Made by a program: the position numbers and the translations under genes. Source: Zobellia roscoffensis (GTDB lineage Bacteria; Bacteroidota; Bacteroidia; Flavobacteriales; Flavobacteriaceae). From it: a DNA stretch of 64,000 nucleotides. The notes beneath the pieces are model-generated. The model was given only the letters and a program-made list of their open reading frames with translations, had not been told where the DNA came from and made no database searches. Positions 8,580 through 17,947 of this stretch are shown piece after piece (the first letter of the stretch is position 1; each line of letters starts with the position of its first letter). The DNA is taken from the NCBI RefSeq assembly GCF_015330165.1, contig NZ_JADDXT010000002.1, forward strand, positions 1,796,504 to 1,860,503, read 5' to 3'.

Positions 8580-9194
8580 ATGAAGCAATTAGATAAAATC
8601 AAACGTATAAAAGCACTGGCGGAAACAGGTCTTGTTTATGCCGAAGATGACTATAATCGTGAACGGTACGAAGAACTCAAACAGATTGCGTTAGAATTAC
8701 TGGCTTCAGTTGCCGATCGTCCTTTATCAGTCTTAAATGATTTCTATATGCCGGTTACTGATTACCCTACGCCCAAAGTTGATGTACGTGGACTTGTTCT
8801 GAATGAAAAGAATCAAGTTTTAATGGCCAAAGAAAGTATTGATGGTAAATGGACTATACCCGGTGGATGGGCGGAGGTAGGTTACCCTCCGTCTACTTGT
8901 GTTACAAAAGAAATTGAAGAAGAAACAGGGTTAAATACAAGTGTTGTACGGTTCTTGGCAGTGTATGATAAGCAATCTCATCCTCACCCACCGCAACCTT
9001 TTTACGTGTATAAATTATGTTTTCTTTGCCAAGTTACCGGAGGAGAGCTCAACCATGGTTTTGATATGCAAGGGGCTGCTTTTTTTGATATTGATAGTTT
9101 GCCCGAACTTTCAAAAGACCGAATTTTGGAATCGCAATTAAAGCAACTACATACTATGGTAGTTGAAAACAGAACATATGTACACTTTGATTAA
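8580..9194 (+). CDS. Nudix hydrolase with N-terminal helical domain
   Basis: 204 residues. The N-terminal 65 residues resemble the helical domain found before Nudix folds in the YjhB-like group; the Nudix domain follows at about 70-200. The Nudix box reads GGWAEVGYPP then KEIEEETGL: the metal-binding REXXEE core is present as KEIEEE, while the first box glutamate is replaced by Y, a change common in this subfamily. The substrate would be a nucleoside diphosphate linked to another group. It is 13 bp after the ankyrin gene and 8 bp before the nitrilase-family gene, so the three probably form one transcript. Confidence 0.9.
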   Translation: MKQLDKIKRIKALAETGLVYAEDDYNRERYEELKQIALELLASVADRPLSVLNDFYMPVTDYPTPKVDVRGLVLNEKNQVLMAKESIDGKWTIPGGWAEVGYPPSTCVTKEIEEETGLNTSVVRFLAVYDKQSHPHPPQPFYVYKLCFLCQVTGGELNHGFDMQGAAFFDIDSLPELSKDRILESQLKQLHTMVVENRTYVHFD

Positions 9195-9202
9195 TTCTTT
9201 CT

Positions 9203-9976
9203 ATGGATGAACAGCTTAAAGTAGCCTTGGTACAAACCTCATTGGTATGGGAAGACCCACGAGCCAATAGAGAGGACTTAGGGATAAAAATTGATGCTAT
9301 TTCTTCGGATGTTGATTTGATTATACTTCCAGAAATGTTTACTACCGGTTTTACCATGTCTCCTCAAAATATTGGGAAAGACGAAGGGCCGCAAACCTTA
9401 ATCTGGATGCAGGAAAAAGCTAAACAAAAAGATGCTGCCTTAATGGGAAGTTTAATTTTTTACGAGAATGAGGCTTATACAAATAGACTTCTTTTTATTG
9501 AGCCGAACGGTAAAACTTCAATCTATGACAAGCGCCACACGTTTACTCTTGCAGGCGAGGATAAAGTTTATAAAGCAGGTGATGAACGGCTAATTGTAAA
9601 CTATAAAGGTTTTAAAATATGTCCTATGATTTGTTATGATCTGCGTTTTCCCGTTTGGGCAAGAAATACAGAAGAGTATGACATATTGGTTTATGTAGCC
9701 AACTGGCCCGAACCTAGAATTATGGCTTGGGACACGCTATTAAAAGCACGTGCTATAGAAAATATGGTCTATTGTATTGGGGTTAATAGAATTGGGTCGG
9801 ATGAAGCTGGTCACAAATATCCAGGGCATTCCGTAGTTTTTGATAGTTTGGGAAAAGATTTAGTATTTTCTTCAAAGGAAGAAATTGTCACCGCTACATT
9901 ATCAAAAAAACATATTCAGGAAGTCCGTAATAAGCTTAAGTTTTTGAATGACAGAGACCATTTTAGTCTGGAATAA
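9203..9976 (+). CDS. carbon-nitrogen hydrolase, omega-amidase (YafV/NIT2-like)
   Basis: 257 residues of the nitrilase superfamily. The catalytic triad is visible as E44 (LPEMFTTGF), K110 (YDKRHTF) and C144 (CPMICYDLRFPVWAR). The EMFTTGFTM segment and short length are typical of the YafV/omega-amidase branch, which hydrolyses alpha-ketoglutaramate or alpha-ketosuccinamate, a clean-up reaction after glutamine transamination. Cytoplasmic. It is the last gene of the ank-nudix row and its 3' end overlaps the convergent lipoprotein gene by 14 bases. Other amides as substrates are possible. Confidence 0.92.
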   Translation: MDEQLKVALVQTSLVWEDPRANREDLGIKIDAISSDVDLIILPEMFTTGFTMSPQNIGKDEGPQTLIWMQEKAKQKDAALMGSLIFYENEAYTNRLLFIEPNGKTSIYDKRHTFTLAGEDKVYKAGDERLIVNYKGFKICPMICYDLRFPVWARNTEEYDILVYVANWPEPRIMAWDTLLKARAIENMVYCIGVNRIGSDEAGHKYPGHSVVFDSLGKDLVFSSKEEIVTATLSKKHIQEVRNKLKFLNDRDHFSLE

Positions 9977-11573
9977 TAAATGTTTGTTCCATTTCCCAGT
10001 TGGCTCGTACTTCAATTACATCAGGGTAGTAGCTTATTTTTTCCGGTTGTTGCTGTTTAAGAAAATTACCTGTATCCCATTTTTCATTGCCGTTAGCATC
10101 AAAAATCACCCGAACCAAATACTTTGATGGTTCAAGATTATTGAATTCAAATACTTTTGGTTCCTCTGCTATAATCTCCCGTTTCAGCTTTCCTTGCTCA
10201 TCAGTTAATTGAACAATTAAGGGGTATTCCCCTCCGGTAATATTGAATCTTAAATTTCCGTAATCAGCATAACTTCCTGTTGATAGATAGTAGGAAGTTG
10301 TGTCGTTTGGTTGTTCAAAGAAATCGGTAATTGCACCGGGCAGTAGGTCTAACTGGTAACTTTGATTGGGTTCAATAGTGAAATTAACATCGACTTTATT
10401 TTCTATTGTATCCAATTTGGTGGTAAAATCAACGGCAAGGGAGTCTTGATTGGTAATGAAAAACAGTGTAGAATCTATGGTGCTGATAGGCGTGGTAGAT
10501 GAAATGAAAAATGGGTCATTAAAGTTGAGTGAACCATTTTGATTGGGATTCAACCTCATAGAATCGATTTCGACCTTTCTGCTTTTTACAGTGAAGGTGT
10601 CAATAATCTTTAGCCTTTCGTTAGTAGCCGTAAAAACAATGGAATCCATTTCGTAAGGTGTAAACCAAAAGTTGAGGGTATCCTTATCTTTTTCTTTTAA
10701 TATTTTGGTGTTAACAGTGTCTGGTATGGTGGTTAGTGGTTTTATTTCCACATCACTGGCATCGCCATAATAACCAAAGATAATTCGGTTTTTTGAAACT
10801 AAACTTGGTACGGACATGCTGTAATTAGGTACTTCCTTGAATAAGGTAAGTACGTAAGTAGAATCTGTAGGCAAGTTAATGGTGTCTTTAAGGAAAGCTA
10901 TTTTATCTACATTCTGGTCGAACATGTTGTTCTTGGATTCGTCCTTAAGAGCAAAAAGTTTGTACTGCCCTTCTTTAAGGTTTTTAAGTTTAAAAATAAC
11001 CGCGCTGTCTAATGTGTTTGTTATATAGTTTGGTGGTCTTTTAAAGATAGTGGAATCCGTATAGGCCGTATCAATTTCATAAAGCATTACGCTAATAAAA
11101 TCATCCGCTTTTTTCTTAAATGCATCTTTGACCGCTCCGGTAAGGTCTAGGGAATCAATATAATCTCCCGTGGAAAAAACATAGGTCAAAAAACTACTAG
11201 GGTTACCTTCGTTATTATCTTGTACACTTTGACCAAAATTTAGGGTGTACGTAGTGTTTTCCCTCAGGGTATCCTTAAATTTTATTTCTACGTATTTGCT
11301 AGCGCCTCCCTGTGGTTTTATGTCTGGTTGATATTTTAAAGGAGGGGAGACGATAAGTTGTTCTTGAATATCCTTGAGTTTAATAAACTCATCAAAATAG
11401 AGTCTAATACGACTAGCCTTGAAATTGGTGGTCATACTGTCTGGTTCTGTTTTGACCAAGGAAGGGGGAGTAAGGTCTTTTGGGCCTCCGCTAGGACTGC
11501 CTCTACGTGCACATTGCCATAAGACGGCAACTATCATAAATAAAAATAGAAAGGTAAAAAAGCGGCGGACCAT
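9963..11573 (-). CDS. Ig-like (Big_5-type) domain lipoprotein
   Basis: 536 residues. The hydrophobic N-terminus ends in LWQC, a lipobox-like signal, followed by ARRGSPSGGPKD, a Gly/Ser/Pro linker typical of flavobacterial lipoproteins. Residues about 35-135 match an Ig-like domain with a LYFDEFIKLKD strand and a NTTYTLNFGQSVQD strand, as in the Big_5 family. The remainder is a series of beta-rich segments, probably more Ig- or prealbumin-like domains, including one at the C-terminus (LEPSKYLVRVIFDANGN). Widely conserved in Bacteroidota, function unknown; likely periplasmic or surface-exposed on the outer membrane. It lies 50 bp after comF on the same strand. Confidence 0.85.
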   Translation of the reverse strand: MVRRFFTFLFLFMIVAVLWQCARRGSPSGGPKDLTPPSLVKTEPDSMTTNFKASRIRLYFDEFIKLKDIQEQLIVSPPLKYQPDIKPQGGASKYVEIKFKDTLRENTTYTLNFGQSVQDNNEGNPSSFLTYVFSTGDYIDSLDLTGAVKDAFKKKADDFISVMLYEIDTAYTDSTIFKRPPNYITNTLDSAVIFKLKNLKEGQYKLFALKDESKNNMFDQNVDKIAFLKDTINLPTDSTYVLTLFKEVPNYSMSVPSLVSKNRIIFGYYGDASDVEIKPLTTIPDTVNTKILKEKDKDTLNFWFTPYEMDSIVFTATNERLKIIDTFTVKSRKVEIDSMRLNPNQNGSLNFNDPFFISSTTPISTIDSTLFFITNQDSLAVDFTTKLDTIENKVDVNFTIEPNQSYQLDLLPGAITDFFEQPNDTTSYYLSTGSYADYGNLRFNITGGEYPLIVQLTDEQGKLKREIIAEEPKVFEFNNLEPSKYLVRVIFDANGNEKWDTGNFLKQQQPEKISYYPDVIEVRANWEMEQTFIIPD

Positions 11574-11623
11574 ATGACTAAACTATAGCACAAAGAAACA
11601 ACTAATTTTCTTTAATTCCATAC

Positions 11624-12319
11624 TTATGGCACCACGGCCATACTGGTAATGTAAATGGTAGTATTTGGTGCTTGAGCTAGGACGCTGGCACAAATTTCCA
11701 TAGTTGCTCCTGTTGTAATAACATCATCTACAAGGAGAATATTTTTGTCTTTTATAGCGTTGGGGTCAGACAAAATATAGAGGTCTTTAATATTTTGCCA
11801 TCTTCCTATTCTTCCCTTTTTGGTCTGTGTCTTTGTATTTGCAGTTTTAATGAGAAAAGTATCTGAGTAATCTGTGTTTAGGTGAAAGGCTAGACGTTGG
11901 GCAAAGGAGGAAACCTGGTTGTATCCGCGTTGTCTAAGCTTTTTCTTGTGTAATGGTACTGGGATTATAACGTCTATAGTATGGAGAAGTTCTTTGTTTT
12001 CTTTTAAAATCTGTCCATACCAATCGCCTAAAAAGGTGCCAACTTCTTCTTGGTTTTTATATTTTAAATGGTGAATAAGCTCTCTAACAATCCCGTTTTC
12101 GGAGAAAAAAAGCATTGAACTTGCTTTTTTTATGTTAATTCTGCCAAAAAATATACGGTCAACAGGGTTTTCGTCGTTAAAAGTATAATCGGTAAGTGGC
12201 AAATCGTTTCGGCAAATGGTACAGATGAGTTTCTCTCCTCTGTTTAAATGAACATTACATCCAAAACAGACCCTTGGTGCTAAGACCGAATTGATATCAT
12301 TTAGTATATTTGTTAACAT
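11624..12319 (-). CDS. comF: ComF-family phosphoribosyltransferase-like protein
   Basis: 231 residues. An N-terminal zinc-finger pair CFGC...CTIC is followed by a phosphoribosyltransferase-type fold with the PRPP-loop motif ILLVDDVITTGAT. ComF/GntX proteins take part in natural DNA uptake in some bacteria; here only family membership is sure. An in-frame TTG at 12349 would add 10 residues, but ATG at 12319 gives the usual MLxxILNDI start of this family and is preferred. It is divergent from the coiled-coil gene at 12376 and upstream of the Ig-like lipoprotein gene. Confidence 0.9.
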   Translation of the reverse strand: MLTNILNDINSVLAPRVCFGCNVHLNRGEKLICTICRNDLPLTDYTFNDENPVDRIFFGRINIKKASSMLFFSENGIVRELIHHLKYKNQEEVGTFLGDWYGQILKENKELLHTIDVIIPVPLHKKKLRQRGYNQVSSFAQRLAFHLNTDYSDTFLIKTANTKTQTKKGRIGRWQNIKDLYILSDPNAIKDKNILLVDDVITTGATMEICASVLAQAPNTTIYITSMAVVP

Positions 12320-12375
12320 TTTAAACACCAAACCTTTGCCTTTGCGCAACCTACCTTAAAGCCCCACACGCCCCA

Positions 12376-13272
12376 ATGGACGTTCAAGATACTAAATTTA
12401 ACTACAAAATAATACTTACTGCACTAGTTGCGGTTATCATGGGTATCTTAATAGCTTTTTACTATAGCTATGCTCAATCTAGAAGTCAAATCGTTTTTTT
12501 AGAACAGGAAAAAGAGCTGCTTGTTAAGGATCTTACCCTAATGAAAACAGATGTTGACAGACTCTCTGCTCTTAATGAGGTGAATGAAATTGAGTTAGAA
12601 AGTTCAAAATACAGAGTGCAGCAACTGTTAGATTCTGTGGGCAGATTGAACTTCACGGTAGAAAAACTTAGAGAGTATAAAACAGAGCTTCGTAGGTTGG
12701 AAGCTAAAAATGACAGTTTAAAGCTCAAGAATAATTTCTTGAGGTATAACAACATGTTGCTTTCTGACAAATATGAAGAAACAAAAAAGCAGATAGAAAT
12801 TTTAAGAGGAAAAAGTAGTTCTCTTGCTGAAGCGGAAGCGCTTCAGAGAAAAAAAATAACAGAGTTAAATAAAGAACTTAAATCCAAAAAATACTTAGCG
12901 CTGCAAAATACGGAAGGCAGTGGTTTTAGGTTGCGTTCTGGCAAGCCTATTAAAACAAATAAAGCTTCATTAATAGAAAAACTTCGTGGTTGTGTTACTG
13001 TTGCTGCAGATGGTCATGAGTTAAATGCAAAGAAAGTTATCTACTTTCAATTCTTGGATTCTAATATGCGGGTTATAGAAGATAACGCGAATACTATTGC
13101 AGTAAATGGTAATGTTTACAGTAAGCGAGTTGAGTTTACGTTTAGTGGAGAAGAAACTAATGTTTGTGACTTCATTACCTTGCCTCAGGGTTCTTTAGAG
13201 GAAGGCATCTACAGATTGAACGTTTTTGAAAACCAAAAACTTCTATCTTCAAGTGAATTTGAACTAAAATAA
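12376..13272 (+). CDS. single-pass membrane coiled-coil protein, unknown function
   Basis: 298 residues. One transmembrane helix at about 11-33 (IILTALVAVIMGILIAFYY) and a long, Lys/Glu/Leu-rich coiled coil at about 38-170, then a beta-rich C-terminal domain of about 100 residues (KLRGCVTVAADGHELNAKK onward) that probably sits in the periplasm. I recognise no named family with certainty; related unnamed proteins are common in Flavobacteriia. The topology suggests a membrane-anchored scaffold. It precedes glyS by 37 bp, but glyS has its own promoter-like element. Confidence 0.75.
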   Translation: MDVQDTKFNYKIILTALVAVIMGILIAFYYSYAQSRSQIVFLEQEKELLVKDLTLMKTDVDRLSALNEVNEIELESSKYRVQQLLDSVGRLNFTVEKLREYKTELRRLEAKNDSLKLKNNFLRYNNMLLSDKYEETKKQIEILRGKSSSLAEAEALQRKKITELNKELKSKKYLALQNTEGSGFRLRSGKPIKTNKASLIEKLRGCVTVAADGHELNAKKVIYFQFLDSNMRVIEDNANTIAVNGNVYSKRVEFTFSGEETNVCDFITLPQGSLEEGIYRLNVFENQKLLSSSEFELK

Positions 13273-13297
13273 ATTTTTACCGATTGTCCTAATATTC

Positions 13298-13305
13298 TAT
13301 TTTTG
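13298..13305 (+). promoter_or_regulatory. Bacteroidota -7 element for glyS
   Basis: TATTTTTG matches TAnnTTTG exactly and lies 4 bp before the glyS ATG, so the transcript would be leaderless or nearly so. Confidence 0.5.
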
Positions 13306-13309
13306 CCGC

Positions 13310-14866
13310 ATGGCAAAACAAGAAGACGATTTTAAGAAGGTAATTTCTCATGCAAAGGAATATGGTTACGTATTCCAATCTAGTGAAATATATGATGGAT
13401 TAAGTGCCGTTTATGACTACGCACAGAATGGTTCAGAACTCAAAAAGAATATACGAGAGTACTGGTGGAAAGCCATGGTTCAGCTCAATGATAATATTGT
13501 TGGGATTGATGCTGCAATTTTCATGCATCCTACGACTTGGAAAGCTTCAGGTCATGTAGATGCGTTTAGTGATCCCCTAATAGATAATAAGGATTCTAAA
13601 AAGAGATACCGTGCAGATGTGCTTGTTGAAGATCACGTTGCCAAAATCGAAAATAAAATTGAAAAAGAGGTAACCAAAGCAGCCAAGCGTTTTGGGGATA
13701 AGTTTGATAAAGAGCAGTTCTTGGCTACTAACCAAAGAGTTGTGGATTATCAAGAGCAGGCAACGTCTATTCTAAAAAGGTTAGGTAAATCTTTGGAAAA
13801 AGAAGACTTAGCGGACGTTAAAAAGTTGATTGAAGAGTTAGATATTTCTTGTCCTATGTCCGGTTCTAAGAATTGGACGGAAGTAAAACAGTTCAATCTT
13901 ATGTTCGGTACAAAATTGGGAGCTACGGCAGAAAGTGCCATGGACCTTTATTTACGTCCAGAAACAGCACAAGGTATTTTCGTTAACTTCTTGAATGTTC
14001 AGAAAACCGGTAGAATGAAGATTCCTTTTGGAATAGCCCAAACTGGGAAAGCATTCCGAAACGAAATAGTAGCACGCCAGTTCATTTTTAGAATGCGTGA
14101 GTTCGAACAAATGGAAATGCAATATTTCATTAAACCGGGAACACAGCAAGAATGGTATGAAAAATGGAAAGAGAACCGTATGAAATGGCATCTTTCTTTA
14201 GGTCTTGGCGAAGAGAACTATCGTTTTCATGATCATGAGAAACTAGCGCATTATGCTGATGCTGCCGCAGATATAGAGTTCCGTTTTCCTTTTGGGTTCA
14301 AAGAACTAGAAGGCATACATTCTCGAACCGATTTTGACTTATCGAGTCATGAGAAATTTTCGAGTAAAAAACTACAATATTTTGATCCTGAAACTAGAGA
14401 GAGTTATGTGCCTTATGTACTAGAGACTTCAATAGGTTTGGATCGTATGTTCTTAGCTGTTTTTTCTAACTCATTAAGAGATGAGGAATTAGAAAACGGT
14501 ACGGTCAGAACAGTTTTAAAGTTACCTGCTGTATTGGCACCTACTAAGGCTGCAATATTTCCATTGGTAAAAAAAGATGGTCTTCCTGAAATTGCACATA
14601 AAATTATAGATGAACTTAAGTGGGACTTTAATGTGGTTTATGATGAGAAAGATGCTGTAGGACGCCGGTATAGAAGACAAGATGCCAATGGTACTCCATT
14701 CTGTATTACTGTTGATCATCAAACTGTAGAGGATAATACAGTAACCATTCGCCATAGAGATTCTATGGAGCAAGAAAGGGTTGCTATTTCTGATTTAAAA
14801 GGGATTATTCATCAAGCGGTTGATATGAAGGGTTGGTTAATGAAAATGCAGGAGCAAGAAGTCTAG
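13310..14866 (+). CDS. glyS: glycyl-tRNA synthetase, dimeric class II type
   Basis: 518 residues. Charges tRNA-Gly with glycine. Class II motif 2 is visible in AFRNEIVARQFIFRMREFEQMEMQYF-like sequence (about residues 245-270), motif 3 in ETSIGLDRMFLAVF, and an anticodon-binding domain at the C-terminus (VLAPTKAAIFPLVKKDG onward). This is the single-chain alpha-2 enzyme seen in Bacteroidota, Gram-positives and eukaryotes, not the alpha2-beta2 form of Proteobacteria. The 3' end overlaps the convergent TonB receptor gene by four bases. Confidence 0.97.
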   Translation: MAKQEDDFKKVISHAKEYGYVFQSSEIYDGLSAVYDYAQNGSELKKNIREYWWKAMVQLNDNIVGIDAAIFMHPTTWKASGHVDAFSDPLIDNKDSKKRYRADVLVEDHVAKIENKIEKEVTKAAKRFGDKFDKEQFLATNQRVVDYQEQATSILKRLGKSLEKEDLADVKKLIEELDISCPMSGSKNWTEVKQFNLMFGTKLGATAESAMDLYLRPETAQGIFVNFLNVQKTGRMKIPFGIAQTGKAFRNEIVARQFIFRMREFEQMEMQYFIKPGTQQEWYEKWKENRMKWHLSLGLGEENYRFHDHEKLAHYADAAADIEFRFPFGFKELEGIHSRTDFDLSSHEKFSSKKLQYFDPETRESYVPYVLETSIGLDRMFLAVFSNSLRDEELENGTVRTVLKLPAVLAPTKAAIFPLVKKDGLPEIAHKIIDELKWDFNVVYDEKDAVGRRYRRQDANGTPFCITVDHQTVEDNTVTIRHRDSMEQERVAISDLKGIIHQAVDMKGWLMKMQEQEV

Positions 14867-16944
14867 ATTTTAATCCCTAGACTAAAACCGCTATACCAAT
14901 TTCTTCCGTTACCGGGATAAAAATATCGAGGTTCACTGCCACCAAACCCTGTGGCATTGATGAGTACGGATTGAGCGTACACGGCATCAAAAATATTATT
15001 GACACCAAAGTTCAATCCAAAATTAAATCGTTCGAAAACCTGTTTTTTGTATCCTATTTTCGTGTTCCATACGTTAAAAGAATCACTGTATAATGTATTG
15101 GCATCTGTTAAGGAAATTCCATCAACATATTGATGGGAGGTGTTCCAGTAAAGTCCATTACCTGTTTGCATTTGCAGTCCCGAATTAAAGCGGTGCTTAG
15201 GTACGCCGGTCAAAGGGTTTCCAGAGAAATCATTGTCTCCGTCAATAAATTCTACAAAGCTAAAATCACTTAAAGTATAATTAATAAACGGTCGTATTTT
15301 AAGCCAAGAAGATATAGGGGTAGTATAGCTCAGTGCTAAGTCTAGGCCTTGGTGTTTGGTGCTTCCCGCATTTTTTCCAACATACTGATCTTCGCCAATA
15401 CGTTGGTCTACCAATAGGTTTTTAATGTCCATGCGGTAAACGGCCATATCTAAATGAAATTTTCTTTTGAAAAAATAAAGTTGGCCTCCTAGTTCGTAGT
15501 TGATACCTGTTTCTTGCGCAATGTCCGGATTAATTACTCCCTCTGGTGTCAAAGACCTTTCCAGGCTTGGATTAGAGAAACCACGGCTTATATTGGCGTA
15601 AACTTTATAATTCTGGTCAAAGTCATAGTTGAGGCTTAGACTAGGAAGGGCAATGACATCAAAGTTTCGTTTTGCATTTTTGTTGTTGGCGCCCGAATTG
15701 AATTTATCCCTAAAATCGTAATGCGTTTTATTGATGTTAAGTCCAATTTGAGCAGTGAATTTATCACTTAAGGGTAGCGTAAATGAGCCAAACCCGTTGA
15801 ATTTTCTACGGAATTCTTTATTGTTACTTAGTTGGTTTCCCAATAAACTACCGTTGCCATTGTTGTTTTGGTATAAGTTTTCAAACGTGCCCCAATTGTA
15901 TTCGTCTTTATATAGTTCGGCTCCAAAAGTGTACTCCGCTTTTTTTTGTAGAAAATTAAAACTTCCTAGAAAGCGTGTTCTAAAACCATAGCCATTGGTA
16001 ATTTCATCCAAAATATTAAACGGCCTGGGTTCGTAATGGTCAAGATAGGTGTAGAAAATGCTTGTTGTATTTTCTAATGTAGAGCTGAATTTATGGAGGT
16101 ATGAAAATCCTGCCAGAGTATAATTATTATCCTCAAAACCTTGGGAAGACCTCCATGTAAAGGCTGCTTGTTCTGGGTCATCCTCAATGGCAGACTTACT
16201 TATGGAGCTTGGTATTTGAGCAAAGTAATCAATATGGTTCAATAAAAATGAAATTTTGTTTTTAGGGTTGATTTGGTATGAGGTGTTAATTAGAATTCCA
16301 TCGCGTTCAAACTTATTATTCTCCCGATACCCATCCGTTTCCATATGCCCATAACTAACTTTTAAGGAAAGTTTTGAATCTGAATGGGTGAACCTGAGAT
16401 TGTTCTTTTTTAGCCCATAAGATCCCATGGTAAAATTGTTTTTAACTTTAGATGCTTCATTTGTATTCTCTGGGGAGCGTAAAATGATGGCGCCACCAAG
16501 TCCTGTGCCGTAGGCAGTTCCTTTGGGGCCTTTTATTACTTCTATGCCTTCTAGATTTTCCAAGTCGTAAGCTTCAATAGTAGAAGTTCCTGTACCATTG
16601 GTCAGGGGAATCTCGTTATAGTAAAGATTAAGCTTGTCCGTTCCATATTGAGCGCGGGCGCCAATACCTCTTATCGTAATTTTATTAGTGTTTAAGGCGC
16701 CTGATAGAACAAATACCCCCGGTATTTCATTAATAGCAGATACCATATCTACCGGGCTATAATTTTGAAAACTTTTTATGTCAACTATTGAAGAGGGTAC
16801 AATGCCTGTAGCATGTTTTGATAGGATAGTGTCTGTTAGAATTACTTCTTCTAACATGGTTATACTATCTTTTTGAGTTGGATTTTGGGCTTTTATGCTT
16901 TGCGCAAAAAAAATAGATAATAAAAGAAAAAAAATGGGTTTCAT
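14863..16944 (-). CDS. TonB-dependent receptor, siderophore/iron type
   Basis: 693 residues from the ATG at 16944, which gives a clean signal peptide (MKPIFFLLLSIFFAQSIKAQ); an upstream in-frame start would add 19 non-signal residues. There is no carboxypeptidase-like domain. The plug begins near LEEVILTDT and has the GIEVIKGPKGTAYGTGLGGAI motif; the barrel ends in a terminal LGIKI strand. The short plug and lack of a SusD partner resemble FecA-like ferric-siderophore or metal receptors, but the ligand is inference. Divergent from exonuclease III (87 bp between starts). Confidence 0.9.
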   Translation of the reverse strand: MKPIFFLLLSIFFAQSIKAQNPTQKDSITMLEEVILTDTILSKHATGIVPSSIVDIKSFQNYSPVDMVSAINEIPGVFVLSGALNTNKITIRGIGARAQYGTDKLNLYYNEIPLTNGTGTSTIEAYDLENLEGIEVIKGPKGTAYGTGLGGAIILRSPENTNEASKVKNNFTMGSYGLKKNNLRFTHSDSKLSLKVSYGHMETDGYRENNKFERDGILINTSYQINPKNKISFLLNHIDYFAQIPSSISKSAIEDDPEQAAFTWRSSQGFEDNNYTLAGFSYLHKFSSTLENTTSIFYTYLDHYEPRPFNILDEITNGYGFRTRFLGSFNFLQKKAEYTFGAELYKDEYNWGTFENLYQNNNGNGSLLGNQLSNNKEFRRKFNGFGSFTLPLSDKFTAQIGLNINKTHYDFRDKFNSGANNKNAKRNFDVIALPSLSLNYDFDQNYKVYANISRGFSNPSLERSLTPEGVINPDIAQETGINYELGGQLYFFKRKFHLDMAVYRMDIKNLLVDQRIGEDQYVGKNAGSTKHQGLDLALSYTTPISSWLKIRPFINYTLSDFSFVEFIDGDNDFSGNPLTGVPKHRFNSGLQMQTGNGLYWNTSHQYVDGISLTDANTLYSDSFNVWNTKIGYKKQVFERFNFGLNFGVNNIFDAVYAQSVLINATGFGGSEPRYFYPGNGRNWYSGFSLGIKI

Positions 16945-17031
16945 TCGGGGCTTTGTTAGAAGGTGGTAAAAATAACAAACTTCACGGGCTTCTTGCTTCA
17001 CAATGCTTATTTTCGTAAAAAAGTAAAGATT

Positions 17032-17799
17032 GTGAAGGTAGTCTCATATAATGTAAATGGCATCCGTGCCGCAATTAATAAGGGTTTTTTAGAGTGGTTA
17101 CAAACGGTTGGTCCAGATGTAGTTTGTCTTCAGGAGATAAAGGCAATGGAAGAGCAGTTAGATCTAACTCTATTTGAGGAAGCGGGCTATAAATATAATT
17201 ATTGGTTTAGCGCTCAAAAGAAAGGGTATAGTGGTACAGCTATTCTATCAAAAAAACAACCGGATATCATTCAAAAAGGAACGGGAATTGATTATATGGA
17301 TTTTGAAGGTCGAAATATCAGGGCAGATTTTGGCGATGTTTCAATCATGAGCATGTACTTGCCCTCGGGCACTAATTTAGCTCGGTTGGATCATAAGCTG
17401 ATGTATATGGCGGATTTTCAAAAGTATGCTGACGACCTTAGAAAAACACGGCCTAACCTAATTGTTTTAGGGGATTACAACATTTGTCATGAAGCTATAG
17501 ATATCCATGACCCCGTGCGTAATAAGAATGTTTCCGGGTTTTTACCTGTTGAACGTGAGTGGATAGGTGACTTTATGGAAAGCGGATTTATTGATAGCTT
17601 TCGTCATTTCAACAAAGAACCAGACAACTATACATGGTGGAGTTACCGAGCCAATGCCAGAAATAATAATAAGGGATGGCGTTTGGATTACGCTATGGTT
17701 GCAGAACCGCTAAGAGATAGGTTGAAAAGGTCAGTGATTTTGTCCGAAGCAAAACATAGTGATCATTGCCCTATTTTAGTTGAAATTGATACGCCTTAA
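17032..17799 (+). CDS. xth: exodeoxyribonuclease III
   Basis: 255 residues of the exonuclease-endonuclease-phosphatase fold. Start: GTG at 17032, giving MKVVSYNVNGIRAA, the family's usual beginning; a longer frame back to 17... upstream GTG at 16963 would add 23 unrelated residues. Catalytic residues are seen in the motifs SYNVNG, LQEIKA (metal-binding Glu), MYLPSGTN (in place of xYxPNG), GDYNICH and WRLDYAM, ending with the KHSDHCPI motif carrying the catalytic Asp-His. It removes AP sites and 3' blocks in base excision repair. Divergent from a TonB receptor gene. Confidence 0.95.
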   Translation: MKVVSYNVNGIRAAINKGFLEWLQTVGPDVVCLQEIKAMEEQLDLTLFEEAGYKYNYWFSAQKKGYSGTAILSKKQPDIIQKGTGIDYMDFEGRNIRADFGDVSIMSMYLPSGTNLARLDHKLMYMADFQKYADDLRKTRPNLIVLGDYNICHEAIDIHDPVRNKNVSGFLPVEREWIGDFMESGFIDSFRHFNKEPDNYTWWSYRANARNNNKGWRLDYAMVAEPLRDRLKRSVILSEAKHSDHCPILVEIDTP

Positions 17800-17876
17800 C
17801 CTAGCGAATCAGTTTGTTTGATTCTTTATGAAATAAGCATTTGAGCGAATTTTAGAGAACAATCGATAAGGGGTTT

Positions 17877-17905
17877 TTTGTAACCCTTCAAATTGCTTAA
17901 ATTTG
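17877..17905 (+). promoter_or_regulatory. promoter of aldo/keto reductase gene
   Basis: TTTG (17877-17880), a 17-bp spacer and TAAATTTG (17898-17905) fit the Bacteroidota -33/-7 promoter. The start codon is at 17948. Between them lies a short direct repeat of TACCCCAAA (17922, 17933). Confidence 0.55.
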
Positions 17906-17947
17906 GGCTTTTTGAAAACAGTACCCCAAAAATACCCCAAAGAATAC

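Noticed and set aside
8900..8960. Nudix box changes as sign of a dead enzyme
   Set aside because: The REXXEE-type core is kept as KEIEEE and the Y for E change is common in this subfamily.
16963..17031. Longer N-terminus for exonuclease III
   Set aside because: Adds 23 residues with no similarity; GTG at 17032 gives the family's normal start.
17922..17941. Direct repeat TACCCCAAA as a regulatory element
   Set aside because: Just two short copies in an A-rich leader; no other support.
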